39,733 nucleotides of DNA, taken from assembly GCA_027062625.1 (NCBI GenBank), contig JAMOSZ010000040.1, positions 1 through 39,733 on the forward strand. The letters are read 5' to 3'. The stretch comes from Nautiliaceae bacterium (GTDB lineage Bacteria > Campylobacterota > Campylobacteria > Campylobacterales > Nautiliaceae). Positions 26,229-36,175 of this stretch are shown piece after piece. The translations under genes were made by a program, and so were the position numbers. The notes beneath the pieces were generated by a model, which had not been told where the DNA came from, did not search any database, and was given only the letters and a program-made list of their open reading frames with translations. Every line of letters starts with the position of its first letter. Position 1 is the stretch's first letter.

Positions 26229-26993
26229 TTACGCTAAAACTTCTTTAACTAGAAATTGTTGCCCCTCAGGTCTTGTAGTGTCTTTTAGTACCTTTCCTTT
26301 TAAGGTAATTTTTTGAATGTCCTCAGCACTTTTAAGCGTAAAATCTCCGTCAAGTGAGAGGTTTGCTCTAAATATTTCAGTCTTAGACGGCTTTCCGTGA
26401 AGCGGTTTTGAAATAAATCTAAGTGCAACTTCCTGAGATGTTTTGTTAAGCGATGTAAATGTTCCAATTGTAACCGCATCGCAGTCAAACGTTACTTTTG
26501 CATCTTTGCCGACTAAAACTCCGTCTTTTGCAATTTCAACCATTCCAAACTCATAATCAACGCTATAATCAACGCCTTCTTCTGCCGCTACGTCTTCGCT
26601 TCCGTTGTTGTAAGTAACCGTAACGTTTTTAACCTTTCTTTTTCCAAGCTCATAAACAGCACCTGCCGCAGCGCCTGTAATATCTACCTCTAAACCTGTC
26701 GCACTTGTTTGCTTAACTTCGTTGTATTCCCCGCTAAACGCAAGTGCTAAGGTTGTAGGATTTAAATCAGCCGTTTGAATGCTAATTTCTGCACTTACTG
26801 CTTTTGTAACTTCTAAGTCGGTTGTAAGAATAGCACCCTCAGAGTTTTTATGCTCAACTTTCTCAACGTTAAAACTCACACTTGCACTCTCAGTCTGCCC
26901 GAAATATCTAAAATTTTCTTCACCTTTTATTTTTATGTAAAGCTCTCCACCACCAATATAATAATTATCCGCAAAATTTCTGTTAACTGCCAT
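26229..26993 (-). CDS. Major tail tube protein
   Basis: Position between capsid and chaperone; NYYIGGGELYIKIKGEENFRYFGQTESASVSF. Confidence 0.7.
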   Translation of the reverse strand: MAVNRNFADNYYIGGGELYIKIKGEENFRYFGQTESASVSFNVEKVEHKNSEGAILTTDLEVTKAVSAEISIQTADLNPTTLALAFSGEYNEVKQTSATGLEVDITGAAAGAVYELGKRKVKNVTVTYNNGSEDVAAEEGVDYSVDYEFGMVEIAKDGVLVGKDAKVTFDCDAVTIGTFTSLNKTSQEVALRFISKPLHGKPSKTEIFRANLSLDGDFTLKSAEDIQKITLKGKVLKDTTRPEGQQFLVKEVLA

Positions 26994-27003
26994 TATTTAC
27001 TCC

Positions 27004-27981
27004 TTACTTAGTTACGATTTTTACAAATCTCTGTTGTTTTGTTTGGAATTTTTTCTCCCAGTTAGTCTCTTTTGCTAAATCCGCTAATGTAGGACTCATT
27101 CCTGATTTTTTCCAGCTCCAACCTATCGGGTGCAATACAAAACCTTGTCTTGAAATAACAGTTGTATCCCCGCTTCCTTTTCCTGTTAAAGGATTTCTGT
27201 GAAGTTCAATTAAAGGCATATCTCCACCAAGCTCTTTTTGAGCGAATGCAAAAATACCCCTTTGAGCGATAATTGTCGTATAGTGTTTATTTCCATCTTT
27301 ATCTTCTTCAACTGGCATTAAATCATTTACTACGATTTTATAATTCCCGTACATTTCAATTGGTTTTGCTCCCTCTTCACTTGGAGGAATAACATCTATT
27401 AGATTTTGTTTTTTCAAATCCGCATAGATTTTTGAATGTACAAACATCTCTTCAAATTTATCCTGATGGTCGCCAAGCAGACTCGCTCCATCAATTATCA
27501 CACTTGCGTCAATTCCTTTATCTCCTGCATCAAGTGTTAAATCACTTCCTGCTTTTTTAGAAATACCGACTAAAATGTTAATCATCCTTCTTTGCAAATC
27601 TCTCCCCCAGTAATTCCCAATAACGTCTCTTATAACTCTTGCTGGGTCGCTATCTCTTGCTAAAAGCGCCGCAAGGTGCGAATATTTATAAGCTTTTGAA
27701 TAAAGTCCAAGCACTGCAAACATATTACTCCAAGTAAGTTTATTCGTGGTAATTTCATCATCGCTATCATCCATCGCCTCAGGTTCTGTATAGTCAGGCT
27801 CGTCTATATAAGGCATTTCAAACCTGCTGCCTGCATTTGCAGCATTTACTACGCTTTGTAAATCAGGACTTGTAATAATTAAAGGCGAATTTAGTATGTT
27901 TTTAAGTTCTGGTGCCTCATTTAGGACATCATTCGTCCATAAAGTCGCTTGAAACAAATCTTGTAATTTAATTTTAGCCAT
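27004..27981 (-). CDS. Major capsid protein
   Basis: Downstream of the scaffold-like gene; FEMPYIDEPDYTEPEAM...LARDSDPARVIRDVIGNYWGRDLQRRMINIL. Confidence 0.75.
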   Translation of the reverse strand: MAKIKLQDLFQATLWTNDVLNEAPELKNILNSPLIITSPDLQSVVNAANAGSRFEMPYIDEPDYTEPEAMDDSDDEITTNKLTWSNMFAVLGLYSKAYKYSHLAALLARDSDPARVIRDVIGNYWGRDLQRRMINILVGISKKAGSDLTLDAGDKGIDASVIIDGASLLGDHQDKFEEMFVHSKIYADLKKQNLIDVIPPSEEGAKPIEMYGNYKIVVNDLMPVEEDKDGNKHYTTIIAQRGIFAFAQKELGGDMPLIELHRNPLTGKGSGDTTVISRQGFVLHPIGWSWKKSGMSPTLADLAKETNWEKKFQTKQQRFVKIVTK

Positions 27982-27991
27982 TATTTACTCC

Positions 27992-28600
27992 TTATTTTAG
28001 TTTTTTTAATAATTGTGCTGTTAAGGTGTTTTCTTTAAATCCCGCACCTTTATTAGCTCCTGCACTACTTCCCCCATTTCCTTTTGCTTTTAAAAGGTGC
28101 GGCTTGTTTTCAAAAAACTCCTTAATCCCCTCATCAAGGCTTTTTCCGTCTTTAAACTTAACCTCACCATCTATTACGTCAACTCTTTGCTTAATAACCT
28201 CAGCTACAACCTCAGGGTCAATTACATCATAAGCACTCAATGCTTTATTTAATGCGTTTTCTATTCTTAGACTTTTGCTTGTTCTTTCAAGCTCAGCAAG
28301 TTTCTTGCTAAGTTCCTCTTTTTCCTTTTTCTGAGCTTCAAGCTCTTTAACTAATTCTTTTTTACCCTCTTCTTTTGCCTTAGCAATTCTCTCGTCAAGG
28401 CTTTTCAACTGCTCTTCAAGTGAAGTTTTAGAGTTTACAACTTCTTCGTAGGTTTGACTTAACTCTTTGTACTTCACTCTCCACTCCGCAGCCTCGTCTC
28501 TTAGTTTTTTAAGTTCTGTGCTTAAATTTGCATCAATTGCTTTTGCTGCTTCTTCACTAATTTTTCCTGCCTCTAGCAGTTGTTGTAATATCCTTAACAT
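27992..28600 (-). CDS. Capsid scaffolding-like protein
   Basis: Long central coiled coil, located directly upstream of the capsid gene. Confidence 0.65.
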   Translation of the reverse strand: MLRILQQLLEAGKISEEAAKAIDANLSTELKKLRDEAAEWRVKYKELSQTYEEVVNSKTSLEEQLKSLDERIAKAKEEGKKELVKELEAQKKEKEELSKKLAELERTSKSLRIENALNKALSAYDVIDPEVVAEVIKQRVDVIDGEVKFKDGKSLDEGIKEFFENKPHLLKAKGNGGSSAGANKGAGFKENTLTAQLLKKLK

Positions 28601-28700
28601 TTACACCTCCCGTGTTTTGCAAATTGTAAAATCTTTAAAGTCTGTTTTTTGGAAAAAACCGCAATAGATAAAAAGTAAAATAAGCTAAAAAAGGTAGAAG

Positions 28701-29000
28701 ATGATTTATTCGTATGAAGATGAGTTTCTAGTCGGAGGGGTAGATACGACAGAGCTTGAAAATATAGAGGCTGAAAAATACAATTTTGTCCTTAATAAGC
28801 TAAACGTTGATGACAACTATTATCTTGAAAAACTAACTAAATCACTTGTATATATGCACCTTGCAAAAATGCAGCTTGAAAGTGAGGGGATGAAGGCGAA
28901 ATACGACGTATATAAAGCCGAATATGAGCATTTTTTCAACCTTGCGAAAAACAACAACTCAATTATAAACATTAAAAACATTCCAATTCAAAGGGGTTAA
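28701..29000 (+). CDS. Putative head-tail connector protein
   Basis: 99-aa helical ORF at the head of the plus-strand connector cluster. Confidence 0.55.
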   Translation: MIYSYEDEFLVGGVDTTELENIEAEKYNFVLNKLNVDDNYYLEKLTKSLVYMHLAKMQLESEGMKAKYDVYKAEYEHFFNLAKNNNSIINIKNIPIQRG

Positions 29001-29001
29001 A

Positions 29002-29385
29002 ATGATTGACATCGTTCCTGTCTTACACAACGTAAAAGAGCTTATACAAACCCTTAACATCTACAAATCCGTCAAACTCGGTCTTGAAAAGGGAGCGGAT
29101 AAAGCTATAAATACTCCTTTTGCAAGGATTATCGTAGATGAGATAGAACACAGGGGAGCTTTGATTGATTTGCATTTAAGCATCGTTATAGCTTTTAATA
29201 CAAAAAACGATTACGAAAAATTATATGAGGAATTTTTTGCAGCCGAATACACTACTAAAATGTCGCTTTTTAAACTCCCTTACAAAATAGAGCTTATTAC
29301 ATCCATTACAGATGAAGACAGACTTGTTAATCTTAAAGCTGGAATTATTAAATTTAAGATAATAGGACTTTGCAATGCGAATTAA
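29002..29385 (+). CDS. Putative head-tail joining protein
   Basis: ORF in the plus-strand connector cluster. Confidence 0.5.
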   Translation: MIDIVPVLHNVKELIQTLNIYKSVKLGLEKGADKAINTPFARIIVDEIEHRGALIDLHLSIVIAFNTKNDYEKLYEEFFAAEYTTKMSLFKLPYKIELITSITDEDRLVNLKAGIIKFKIIGLCNAN

Positions 29386-29821
29386 AGTCGGCACAACGGA
29401 GGAAATATTTGAAACGCTTGATAAGATGACTGATACATCACAAATGATTAAAAATATTACAACAGCAGTGCACAAAGAAGTTAAAAATCAGGCAAAAAAA
29501 CATTTTATAACTGGAACATTGCATAGAAATATCTTAATGAAGACAAAAGGCAATGCGGGTATTGTGTGGATAGCTGATGATAATATGATGGTAAATTGGA
29601 AGGGTAAAAAAATAAATTATGCGACTTTTGTGCTGTTTGGAACTCGTCCACATTTAATAAAAGCAAAAAATAGAAAAGCACTAAGATTTAGTTATAAAAG
29701 TTTAGATGAGTTTGTATATCGCAAAAGTGTCCGTCATCCTGGATACAGAGGCGACGATTTCTTGCGTAATGCGGCAAAAAAAGTTTTTAAAAATTTAGAC
29801 AAATTAATTAAGGAGAGTTAA
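29375..29821 (+). CDS. HK97 gp10-like minor/tail completion protein
   Basis: VHKEVKNQAKKHFITGTLHRNI...WIADDNMM...VLFGTRPHLIKAK...HPGYRGDDFLRNAAKK. Confidence 0.65.
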   Translation: MRIKVGTTEEIFETLDKMTDTSQMIKNITTAVHKEVKNQAKKHFITGTLHRNILMKTKGNAGIVWIADDNMMVNWKGKKINYATFVLFGTRPHLIKAKNRKALRFSYKSLDEFVYRKSVRHPGYRGDDFLRNAAKKVFKNLDKLIKES

Positions 29822-31110
29822 TGGACTTACTAACTGCAACAAAAATATGGGAATTTGCGAATGAAGCATATGAAGGGAGTGGAGGATTTTTAACAGGCGA
29901 ATACATAGACAAATACCCCCGTGAAAGCGACGAAAAGTATGAAGAGAGGCAAAAAATAGCCTATTACACAAATATTTTTGCAAGCAAGATAAATAGGTAT
30001 ATAGGTTATCTTTTCAAACAAACGCCTACTCGTAATAGCTCAAACAACTTAATAAGAATAATTTTTGATGATGTGGATAATAGGGGGAATAGTATTGACG
30101 TTTTTATGTCTAACTTTGCAAAACATGCAAAAGTCAGAGGCGTTAATCTATTGCTTGTAGATATGCCTAAAAACATACCCGCAACCCTTGCCGAACAGAT
30201 ACAGGCTCGCTCCCTACCTTACTTTACCGAAATTGTACCTGAGAGGCTTGTAGCTTTTAAACTTGATAATACAGGCAAGTTTGAATATGTAGCTTTTTCT
30301 GATGTTATAGACAACTCCACAATGCAAAAGCAGGATATAAAAGAAGTTATAAGGTATTATGATAAGCAAAGTTGGAAGATACTTGACGCCGAAGACACCA
30401 ATAAGGTAATAGAAAGTGGAGAGCATAACCTCGGAGTTTGCCCTGTGTTAATTTTTTCTGAAACTGGCGAATTCCCAGCAATAGGAGAATTTACGCAAAT
30501 AGCACATCTTGCAAAGAGGCATTACAATCTACAAAGTGAACTTGACGAAATACTAAGGGGACAGACTTTCTCTATCCTTACACTTAATGCTGACACCGCA
30601 AGCGATGTTGAAGTGAAGTTATCTACCGACAACGCAATAATTTACGGCAAAGAATTCAACAAACCCGAATACATCGCCCCGCCTGCCGCACCTGCTGAGA
30701 TTTACCAACAAAAAATTAAAGACATAGAGGCTCAGATTGACAAAATTGCCTTTGATGTATCTACAAACGAAAGTAAAGAAAGCGGCATCGCACTTGATAT
30801 TAAGTTTCAGGGACTCAATGCTTCACTCTCAAATTTTGCTTTAAGACTTGAAGATTTAGAACTGAGAGCGTTTGATGTTGTGTGTAGGTATCTTAATATC
30901 AAAAACGACGTTGATATTTTATATCCTAAAAATTTTAATGTTATTGATATTGAAAAAGAAATCGGGATATTAAGTGAGATGAAACAACTTTTAGACTCTC
31001 CGACATATTTCAAACTAAAAGCCCTTCAAATTATTTCAAACGACCTTAATACTATTGACGTGGATAACTTTGATGAGATTTCACAAGAGATTGAGGATAG
31101 TTTTAAATAG
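29821..31110 (+). CDS. Portal protein (DUF4055-like)
   Basis: YPRESDEKYEERQKIAYYTNIFASKINRYIGYLFKQTP, FMSNFAKHAKVRGVNLLLVDMP; 429 aa. Confidence 0.75.
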   Translation: MDLLTATKIWEFANEAYEGSGGFLTGEYIDKYPRESDEKYEERQKIAYYTNIFASKINRYIGYLFKQTPTRNSSNNLIRIIFDDVDNRGNSIDVFMSNFAKHAKVRGVNLLLVDMPKNIPATLAEQIQARSLPYFTEIVPERLVAFKLDNTGKFEYVAFSDVIDNSTMQKQDIKEVIRYYDKQSWKILDAEDTNKVIESGEHNLGVCPVLIFSETGEFPAIGEFTQIAHLAKRHYNLQSELDEILRGQTFSILTLNADTASDVEVKLSTDNAIIYGKEFNKPEYIAPPAAPAEIYQQKIKDIEAQIDKIAFDVSTNESKESGIALDIKFQGLNASLSNFALRLEDLELRAFDVVCRYLNIKNDVDILYPKNFNVIDIEKEIGILSEMKQLLDSPTYFKLKALQIISNDLNTIDVDNFDEISQEIEDSFK

Positions 31111-31210
31111 GTCGCCCACTACGGCGGGACGTGACCACTCCAATCCTTCCACAAGGTAGGCGGAGATTTGTATAGTGAAGTTGATAAGCTCATTTTCATA
31201 GTTTCTTTAC

Positions 31211-32242
31211 CTATACCACAAATCCTTTAAAATCTTTAAACACATCAACATACTTCTTAATCGGATACTTAGGTCTTATGGCGTTAAAAATCTTCTCAAT
31301 ATCTTCTCCTTTTTTAAATCTTATAAGCCTCTCACGGCTCCCAAGTATTTCTCTTTGCTCTTTTTCGCTAAATTTACTCATTGTCTCTTTAACCGCCTTA
31401 TCCCAAGGTTTTTGCTTTCCTCTCACCTTTTTATAATAAGGCGTATAGACGCAGTAGCAATGAGGATGCAGTGGCAGAGTTCTCATTTCCTTTTTTGGAA
31501 TAACTCCACGCCCGTATCCGACATCAAGGTTTGCATAAAAGTCGCAAATGTCCGTTTTTTTGTGTGCGGGGGACATTTCAAACTTAACAAGTTCAACTTC
31601 ATTATCTTCAAGTATACTCTTAGCCCTCACACTCATAAATGCTCTATGTGTTTCAGTTTTTGCAATTCTATTTGCGTAATATCTCATTTTTTCGTGGTAA
31701 GCGGTATTTAAAAGCTTTTGGAGTTCTACATCTGTGAATGCATCCATCTTTCTTATAAGGTCCTTATACGCAATTCTTAAAGGCTTTGTTTTTAGTTTTT
31801 TAATTTGTTTTATTATTTTTTTCTCTTTTTTTTTAAGTGCCTTTAATAAATACTCCGGCAAAACTTTCTTAGCTTTCATTATCTCATCTCTAAAATCGTA
31901 ACCCTCATAAATTTTTAAGGCAATTTTTCTTATTATTTCTTTTGCTTTAATTCCTTCATATAGGATTTTAGTAATCATTTTTGAAATGTCTTTTGCATTC
32001 TTGTAAAGCATCTCAGACAACAATACAGGCGTTACGGCAATTTGTGGATTATCGTTTATAAAATAAAAACTTCCAAGTTCTTTATATAGCTCCTCTTCAA
32101 TCTTTCTTCTCACCTCTTCGTTATATTCTTTGAGATATTTATTTACCATTTCTTCAAGCGTTTTTTTATCCCACGTTGAAGAATTGCGATATTCCTCTAA
32201 AATCTTTTCTAATATTTCTCTTGCCTTCTTACTAAAATCCAT
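31211..32242 (-). CDS. Phage head morphogenesis protein (SPP1 gp7 / Mu F-like)
   Basis: RIAKTETHRAFMSVRAKSI and LPLHPHCYCVYTPYY. Confidence 0.85.
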   Translation of the reverse strand: MDFSKKAREILEKILEEYRNSSTWDKKTLEEMVNKYLKEYNEEVRRKIEEELYKELGSFYFINDNPQIAVTPVLLSEMLYKNAKDISKMITKILYEGIKAKEIIRKIALKIYEGYDFRDEIMKAKKVLPEYLLKALKKKEKKIIKQIKKLKTKPLRIAYKDLIRKMDAFTDVELQKLLNTAYHEKMRYYANRIAKTETHRAFMSVRAKSILEDNEVELVKFEMSPAHKKTDICDFYANLDVGYGRGVIPKKEMRTLPLHPHCYCVYTPYYKKVRGKQKPWDKAVKETMSKFSEKEQREILGSRERLIRFKKGEDIEKIFNAIRPKYPIKKYVDVFKDFKGFVV

Positions 32243-32513
32243 CTGGAAGCTCCTTTTGCTCTGCTGTAATTATCCTAATTCTGCTTTCACTCTTCTCAAA
32301 AAGCTTTGCCAATTCCTTTATGGCTTCACTTCTGCTTCTTCCAATCGCTATCATCTGTTCATAAATATCTCTTATCTCCTGATACTCACTTCTTTTTTTT
32401 CTAAAATAAATCCGCCAACCTCTAAATCTTTTTAAAAACTCTTTAATCTGTTTATCACTTAGCCCGATTTCTTTTAATTCATTTATCACATAAAATTCGT
32501 TTGCCTCTATCAT
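32232..32513 (-). CDS. Hypothetical packaging-cluster protein
   Basis: ORF overlapping its neighbours. Confidence 0.5.
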   Translation of the reverse strand: MIEANEFYVINELKEIGLSDKQIKEFLKRFRGWRIYFRKKRSEYQEIRDIYEQMIAIGRSRSEAIKELAKLFEKSESRIRIITAEQKELPDGF

Positions 32514-33706
32514 ATCAGCCCCAATTTTAAAGATTTTGTTTTGCCTTGTGCTTTTATTAAAGGTGCAAGTGCGTATCTGATTGCATCAATTGTGTGATTA
32601 TATTTATCTTCAACTTGCGGGAGAATGTCACCAGCTGAGTTCGTTTTGTAACTATATAATCTAAATTCTTCAAGCGTATGTTTGCAATTTGGATTTATGA
32701 TTATCTTTTTAAATTTTTTCATAAATTCAATACCGTCTTCAACGCTTCCTTTCCATTTCTCTACGCCCTCAATTCTTAAGTCAAAGTTTCTTCTTAAATA
32801 GCTAATAGTCTCAGGTCTTGCATTGTCAGCTCTAATTAAGTAATCTTTATAATCTGGTATATGCTTTTTAAAAAATTCAGGCATTTCATCAATTTCAATC
32901 CCGACTCCATACGCTTCATCTGAAATATAAAGATAATCATCTACGATATAAACTCTAACAAGCGCTGTTGGGTCAACTGCAAATCCAAAATCAAGCCCTT
33001 GATATATCTCATCGTTAACAGGCAATATTCCACTCTCAAACTTGTCTTTGAATACTTGCTTATCATCATAGATTAAACACTCGCCCTCCCAGATGTGTTT
33101 GTAATAGTTATAATCAATCTTTTTTAAATACTCCATCTCTTCACGTAAAACATCTGGGAAAAATGGATTATCGTAATAGTTTACTTTTACAACAATTGCA
33201 TTTGGCGGTGGTTTTACCACAAATCTTTGATACGTCTCATCCTCTATAAAGTGTGGATTAAAACTTACCCAAATTTCGCTCCCCTCTTTTCTAATTGTAG
33301 GGATAAGTAAATCCCAACTCTCTTTGCTAACACTCTGAGCCTCTTCTACCCAGCATATATCAATACCTTCTGTTGATTTTATCTCTTGGATATTGTGCCT
33401 AAGTCCTTTAAAGATAAATTCACTTCCAACTCTGCTTCTTATCTCATCTCTTGTAACTATAAAATAATCATTTAATCCCATTTCGTTTATCTGGTCTTTT
33501 AAAAGTTTATGAACGCTATCTTTTATTGAGTTTTGAATTTCACGGGTGCATAAGACTCTTATCTTTTTTTGAACTGCAAGCAGTATTAACACTTTCGCAA
33601 TGTTCCAAGATTTACCACTTCCTCTTCCTCCATAAAAAACCTTATACCTCGCTTTCTTTCCTAAAAGCACGTCTAAAAAAATTTTTGGGATTTTTACTTC
33701 AATCAT
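32510..33706 (-). CDS. terL: Terminase large subunit
   Basis: KVFYGGRGSGKSWNIAKVLI Walker A, DICWVEEAQSVS, YQGLDFGFAVDPTALVRVYI nuclease region. Confidence 0.95.
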   Translation of the reverse strand: MIEVKIPKIFLDVLLGKKARYKVFYGGRGSGKSWNIAKVLILLAVQKKIRVLCTREIQNSIKDSVHKLLKDQINEMGLNDYFIVTRDEIRSRVGSEFIFKGLRHNIQEIKSTEGIDICWVEEAQSVSKESWDLLIPTIRKEGSEIWVSFNPHFIEDETYQRFVVKPPPNAIVVKVNYYDNPFFPDVLREEMEYLKKIDYNYYKHIWEGECLIYDDKQVFKDKFESGILPVNDEIYQGLDFGFAVDPTALVRVYIVDDYLYISDEAYGVGIEIDEMPEFFKKHIPDYKDYLIRADNARPETISYLRRNFDLRIEGVEKWKGSVEDGIEFMKKFKKIIINPNCKHTLEEFRLYSYKTNSAGDILPQVEDKYNHTIDAIRYALAPLIKAQGKTKSLKLGLI

Positions 33707-34052
33707 TTTTCACATCAACTCCAATAACATTAATTACAGGAGCTTGATTTTCGTGTTTAACCTCTAATTTCTCACTCCACCCTCTGTGTTTACCCTTTGT
33801 CTTTAAAAAGAAAATAAGGGAAGTAGTATCCCCATCTTTTATCTTCTTCATAAGCATACTTTCGGCAAAATCAATCAACCCTTCCTGTATGGAGTCTACT
33901 TCTTGTTTAAATTTTTTATCCTTATTAAGCCAATTGTAATAAGTTTGTCTATTGATGCCGACTTGTTTGCAACTTGCACTTATATTTCCGGCTGTTTTTT
34001 CTAAAATTTTTAAAAACATTTTCTTTTTTTCTCTTGTGTATTTTATAGGCAT
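33699..34052 (-). CDS. terS: Terminase small subunit (HTH)
   Basis: KMFLKILEKTAGNISASCKQVGINRQTYYNWLNKDKKF, directly upstream of terL. Confidence 0.8.
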   Translation of the reverse strand: MPIKYTREKKKMFLKILEKTAGNISASCKQVGINRQTYYNWLNKDKKFKQEVDSIQEGLIDFAESMLMKKIKDGDTTSLIFFLKTKGKHRGWSEKLEVKHENQAPVINVIGVDVKND

Positions 34053-34109
34053 ATCAATCCTTTTTTATTATTTGTCTATTTTGCCGAGTTAATCATATTA
34101 AACAATCTT

Positions 34110-35441
34110 CTAATTTGCATTCTTATACTCACTCCATTTAACTTTTTTGCCGTTTATTTTTATTTCATCTATGCCTGTGTAATCACACCAACGCTGGATA
34201 ATTACTTGTGCATATTTTTCATCTAATTCCATTAATCTTGATTTTCTTTTTAAAATCTCACAAGCTATAAGCGTACTTCCTGCACCTCCGAATAAATCTA
34301 AAACAATCCAACCAATCTGAGATGAGTTAAATATAAATCTACTAACCAATTCAACAGGTTTCATTGTTGGATGTAATTCGCTTATTGTGGGTCTATCATA
34401 TTCGGCTACACTTGTTTTTAATTCATTTTTTAGTTTTTTAATTTCTTTTATTAATTCATCTTTATTCATTTTTTTATAATCTACATCATCATAAATCGTA
34501 GTAAGTGTAAAATCTCTACAGAAATAATGATTTGCACCCTCTTTCCATCCATACAAAATGGGCTCATGCCGCCAATTATAATCTTGTCTTGATAAAGTCG
34601 CACTTTGTTTTGCCCATATTAATACTTGTGAAAATTTAAATCCTGCATCTACAAATGCTTTTGTAAAATTTACTCTTTCCGTATCTGCGTGTGCTACATA
34701 TATAACTGCCCCATTTCTAACAACTTTCATGTAATTCTTAAATACTTTTAATAAAAAATTATAAAACTTATCACTTTCCATATCATCATTTTTTATAGTT
34801 CCTGCCTTTCCTTTTATTGCTACATTGTACGGCGGGTCAGTAAATACCATATCCGCCTTTTCTCCATTCATCAACCTTTTTACATCTTCCTCATTTGTGC
34901 TATCACCACATAAAAGCCTGTGCTCTCCAAGCTCAATCAAATCTCCTCTTTTAATTACGATGTTTTCCTCATCTATTTCAGGCACATCATTGATTTTTTC
35001 ATTATCACTACTTCCCATTACGTCATCAAAATTATCTAAAATATCATTAAGTTCTTCTTTCTCAAACCCTAAAATATTCATATCAAAAGCGATATTATCA
35101 AGCTCTTCTAAATCAATCTTTAACAATTCCTCATCCCAAGGAGATAACTCTGCGAGTGTATTATCGGCAATCCTGTAAGCTTTCACCTGTGTAGGGGTTA
35201 AGTGCTCAGCCCTTAAAATAGAGACTTCTTTATAACCAAGTCTTTTCAGTGCCTCATATCTTCCATGCCCCGCTATTATTACATTATCTTTATCAACTAT
35301 AATAGGGTTTATAACTCCAAACTCTTTTATGCTTCCCATTATCTTTTCTACCTGCTCAGTAGGATGTCTTTTTTGATTATTCACATAAGGTACTAACTTT
35401 TCAAGTTCTATTGTTTCATATTTTAGCTTTTTATCACTCAT
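34110..35441 (-). CDS. DNA methyltransferase with N-terminal ParB/sulfiredoxin-like domain
   Basis: IIVDKDNVIIAGHGRYEALKRLGYKEVSI ParB-like box; VFTDPPYNV catalytic motif; LDLFGGAGSTLIACE. Confidence 0.9.
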   Translation of the reverse strand: MSDKKLKYETIELEKLVPYVNNQKRHPTEQVEKIMGSIKEFGVINPIIVDKDNVIIAGHGRYEALKRLGYKEVSILRAEHLTPTQVKAYRIADNTLAELSPWDEELLKIDLEELDNIAFDMNILGFEKEELNDILDNFDDVMGSSDNEKINDVPEIDEENIVIKRGDLIELGEHRLLCGDSTNEEDVKRLMNGEKADMVFTDPPYNVAIKGKAGTIKNDDMESDKFYNFLLKVFKNYMKVVRNGAVIYVAHADTERVNFTKAFVDAGFKFSQVLIWAKQSATLSRQDYNWRHEPILYGWKEGANHYFCRDFTLTTIYDDVDYKKMNKDELIKEIKKLKNELKTSVAEYDRPTISELHPTMKPVELVSRFIFNSSQIGWIVLDLFGGAGSTLIACEILKRKSRLMELDEKYAQVIIQRWCDYTGIDEIKINGKKVKWSEYKNAN

Positions 35442-35455
35442 TTGAACTCCTTTTT

Positions 35456-36166
35456 TTAGAACTTTGCAATTTTAAATCTCTTATTGATTGTATCTATATA
35501 ATAAGCAACTTCAAAAGGATTTTTAAAATAAGGTGGAGTTACTGCTCCAATCCCGAGCAGTTGACCGGGTGTAATATTATCAGTAGGTATTCGTCTGATT
35601 ATCTCACAATAATCTACTTTCTCTATCTTTGTGCTTTTAATTTTTCCATGCCCTAACTTCCTAAGTCCCCCTATTCCATCTAAATACCTTAACAACCTTG
35701 CTACCATTTCCCCATTTCCTTTTACACAAAAGGTAAGTTTATCAACTAAGTAGATAGTGTAAGGCATATTATAAGATTTAAAAAATCCTCTTTGAGTATC
35801 AATTACTTTTGTGTCACAATATCTTAAAAATTTATCATCAAACCTCTTTCTCCATTTATCAATCGTTTTTCTATCTCCAAGTTTTAAATGAGACGCATAA
35901 AAAACACGTAGGCTTCTACCACCTACCTCAAAAAACTTACTATAAAGAGGTAAATCAACAAAATCAAACTCATTTTCTTCAACAAACACATAATCATCTT
36001 TTAAAGCTCTCTTAATAGCGCAACTCGCTAAAATACCATCAAAAAACAAAAATCCATCTTTTGCAACCACTCCATTCTCTATCTCAAAAGTAATTTTTAG
36101 ATAATCCTCCTTTTTAAGATTTGCAAACTCTTCATTCTGTCTTAATATTTTTTTTCTTCTTGTCAT
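35456..36166 (-). CDS. csf3: Type IV CRISPR-Cas Csf3 (Cas5-like RAMP)
   Basis: 236 aa; C-terminal glycine-rich RAMP loop GIGGLRKLGHGKIKSTKIEKV; last gene of the csf operon. Confidence 0.8.
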   Translation of the reverse strand: MTRRKKILRQNEEFANLKKEDYLKITFEIENGVVAKDGFLFFDGILASCAIKRALKDDYVFVEENEFDFVDLPLYSKFFEVGGRSLRVFYASHLKLGDRKTIDKWRKRFDDKFLRYCDTKVIDTQRGFFKSYNMPYTIYLVDKLTFCVKGNGEMVARLLRYLDGIGGLRKLGHGKIKSTKIEKVDYCEIIRRIPTDNITPGQLLGIGAVTPPYFKNPFEVAYYIDTINKRFKIAKF

Positions 36167-36175
36167 TCTTACTCC

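Noticed and set aside
34110-35441. ParB-like domain as evidence for plasmid partition
   Set aside because: The domain is fused to a DPPY methyltransferase and no ParA was seen; this fusion is common in phages.
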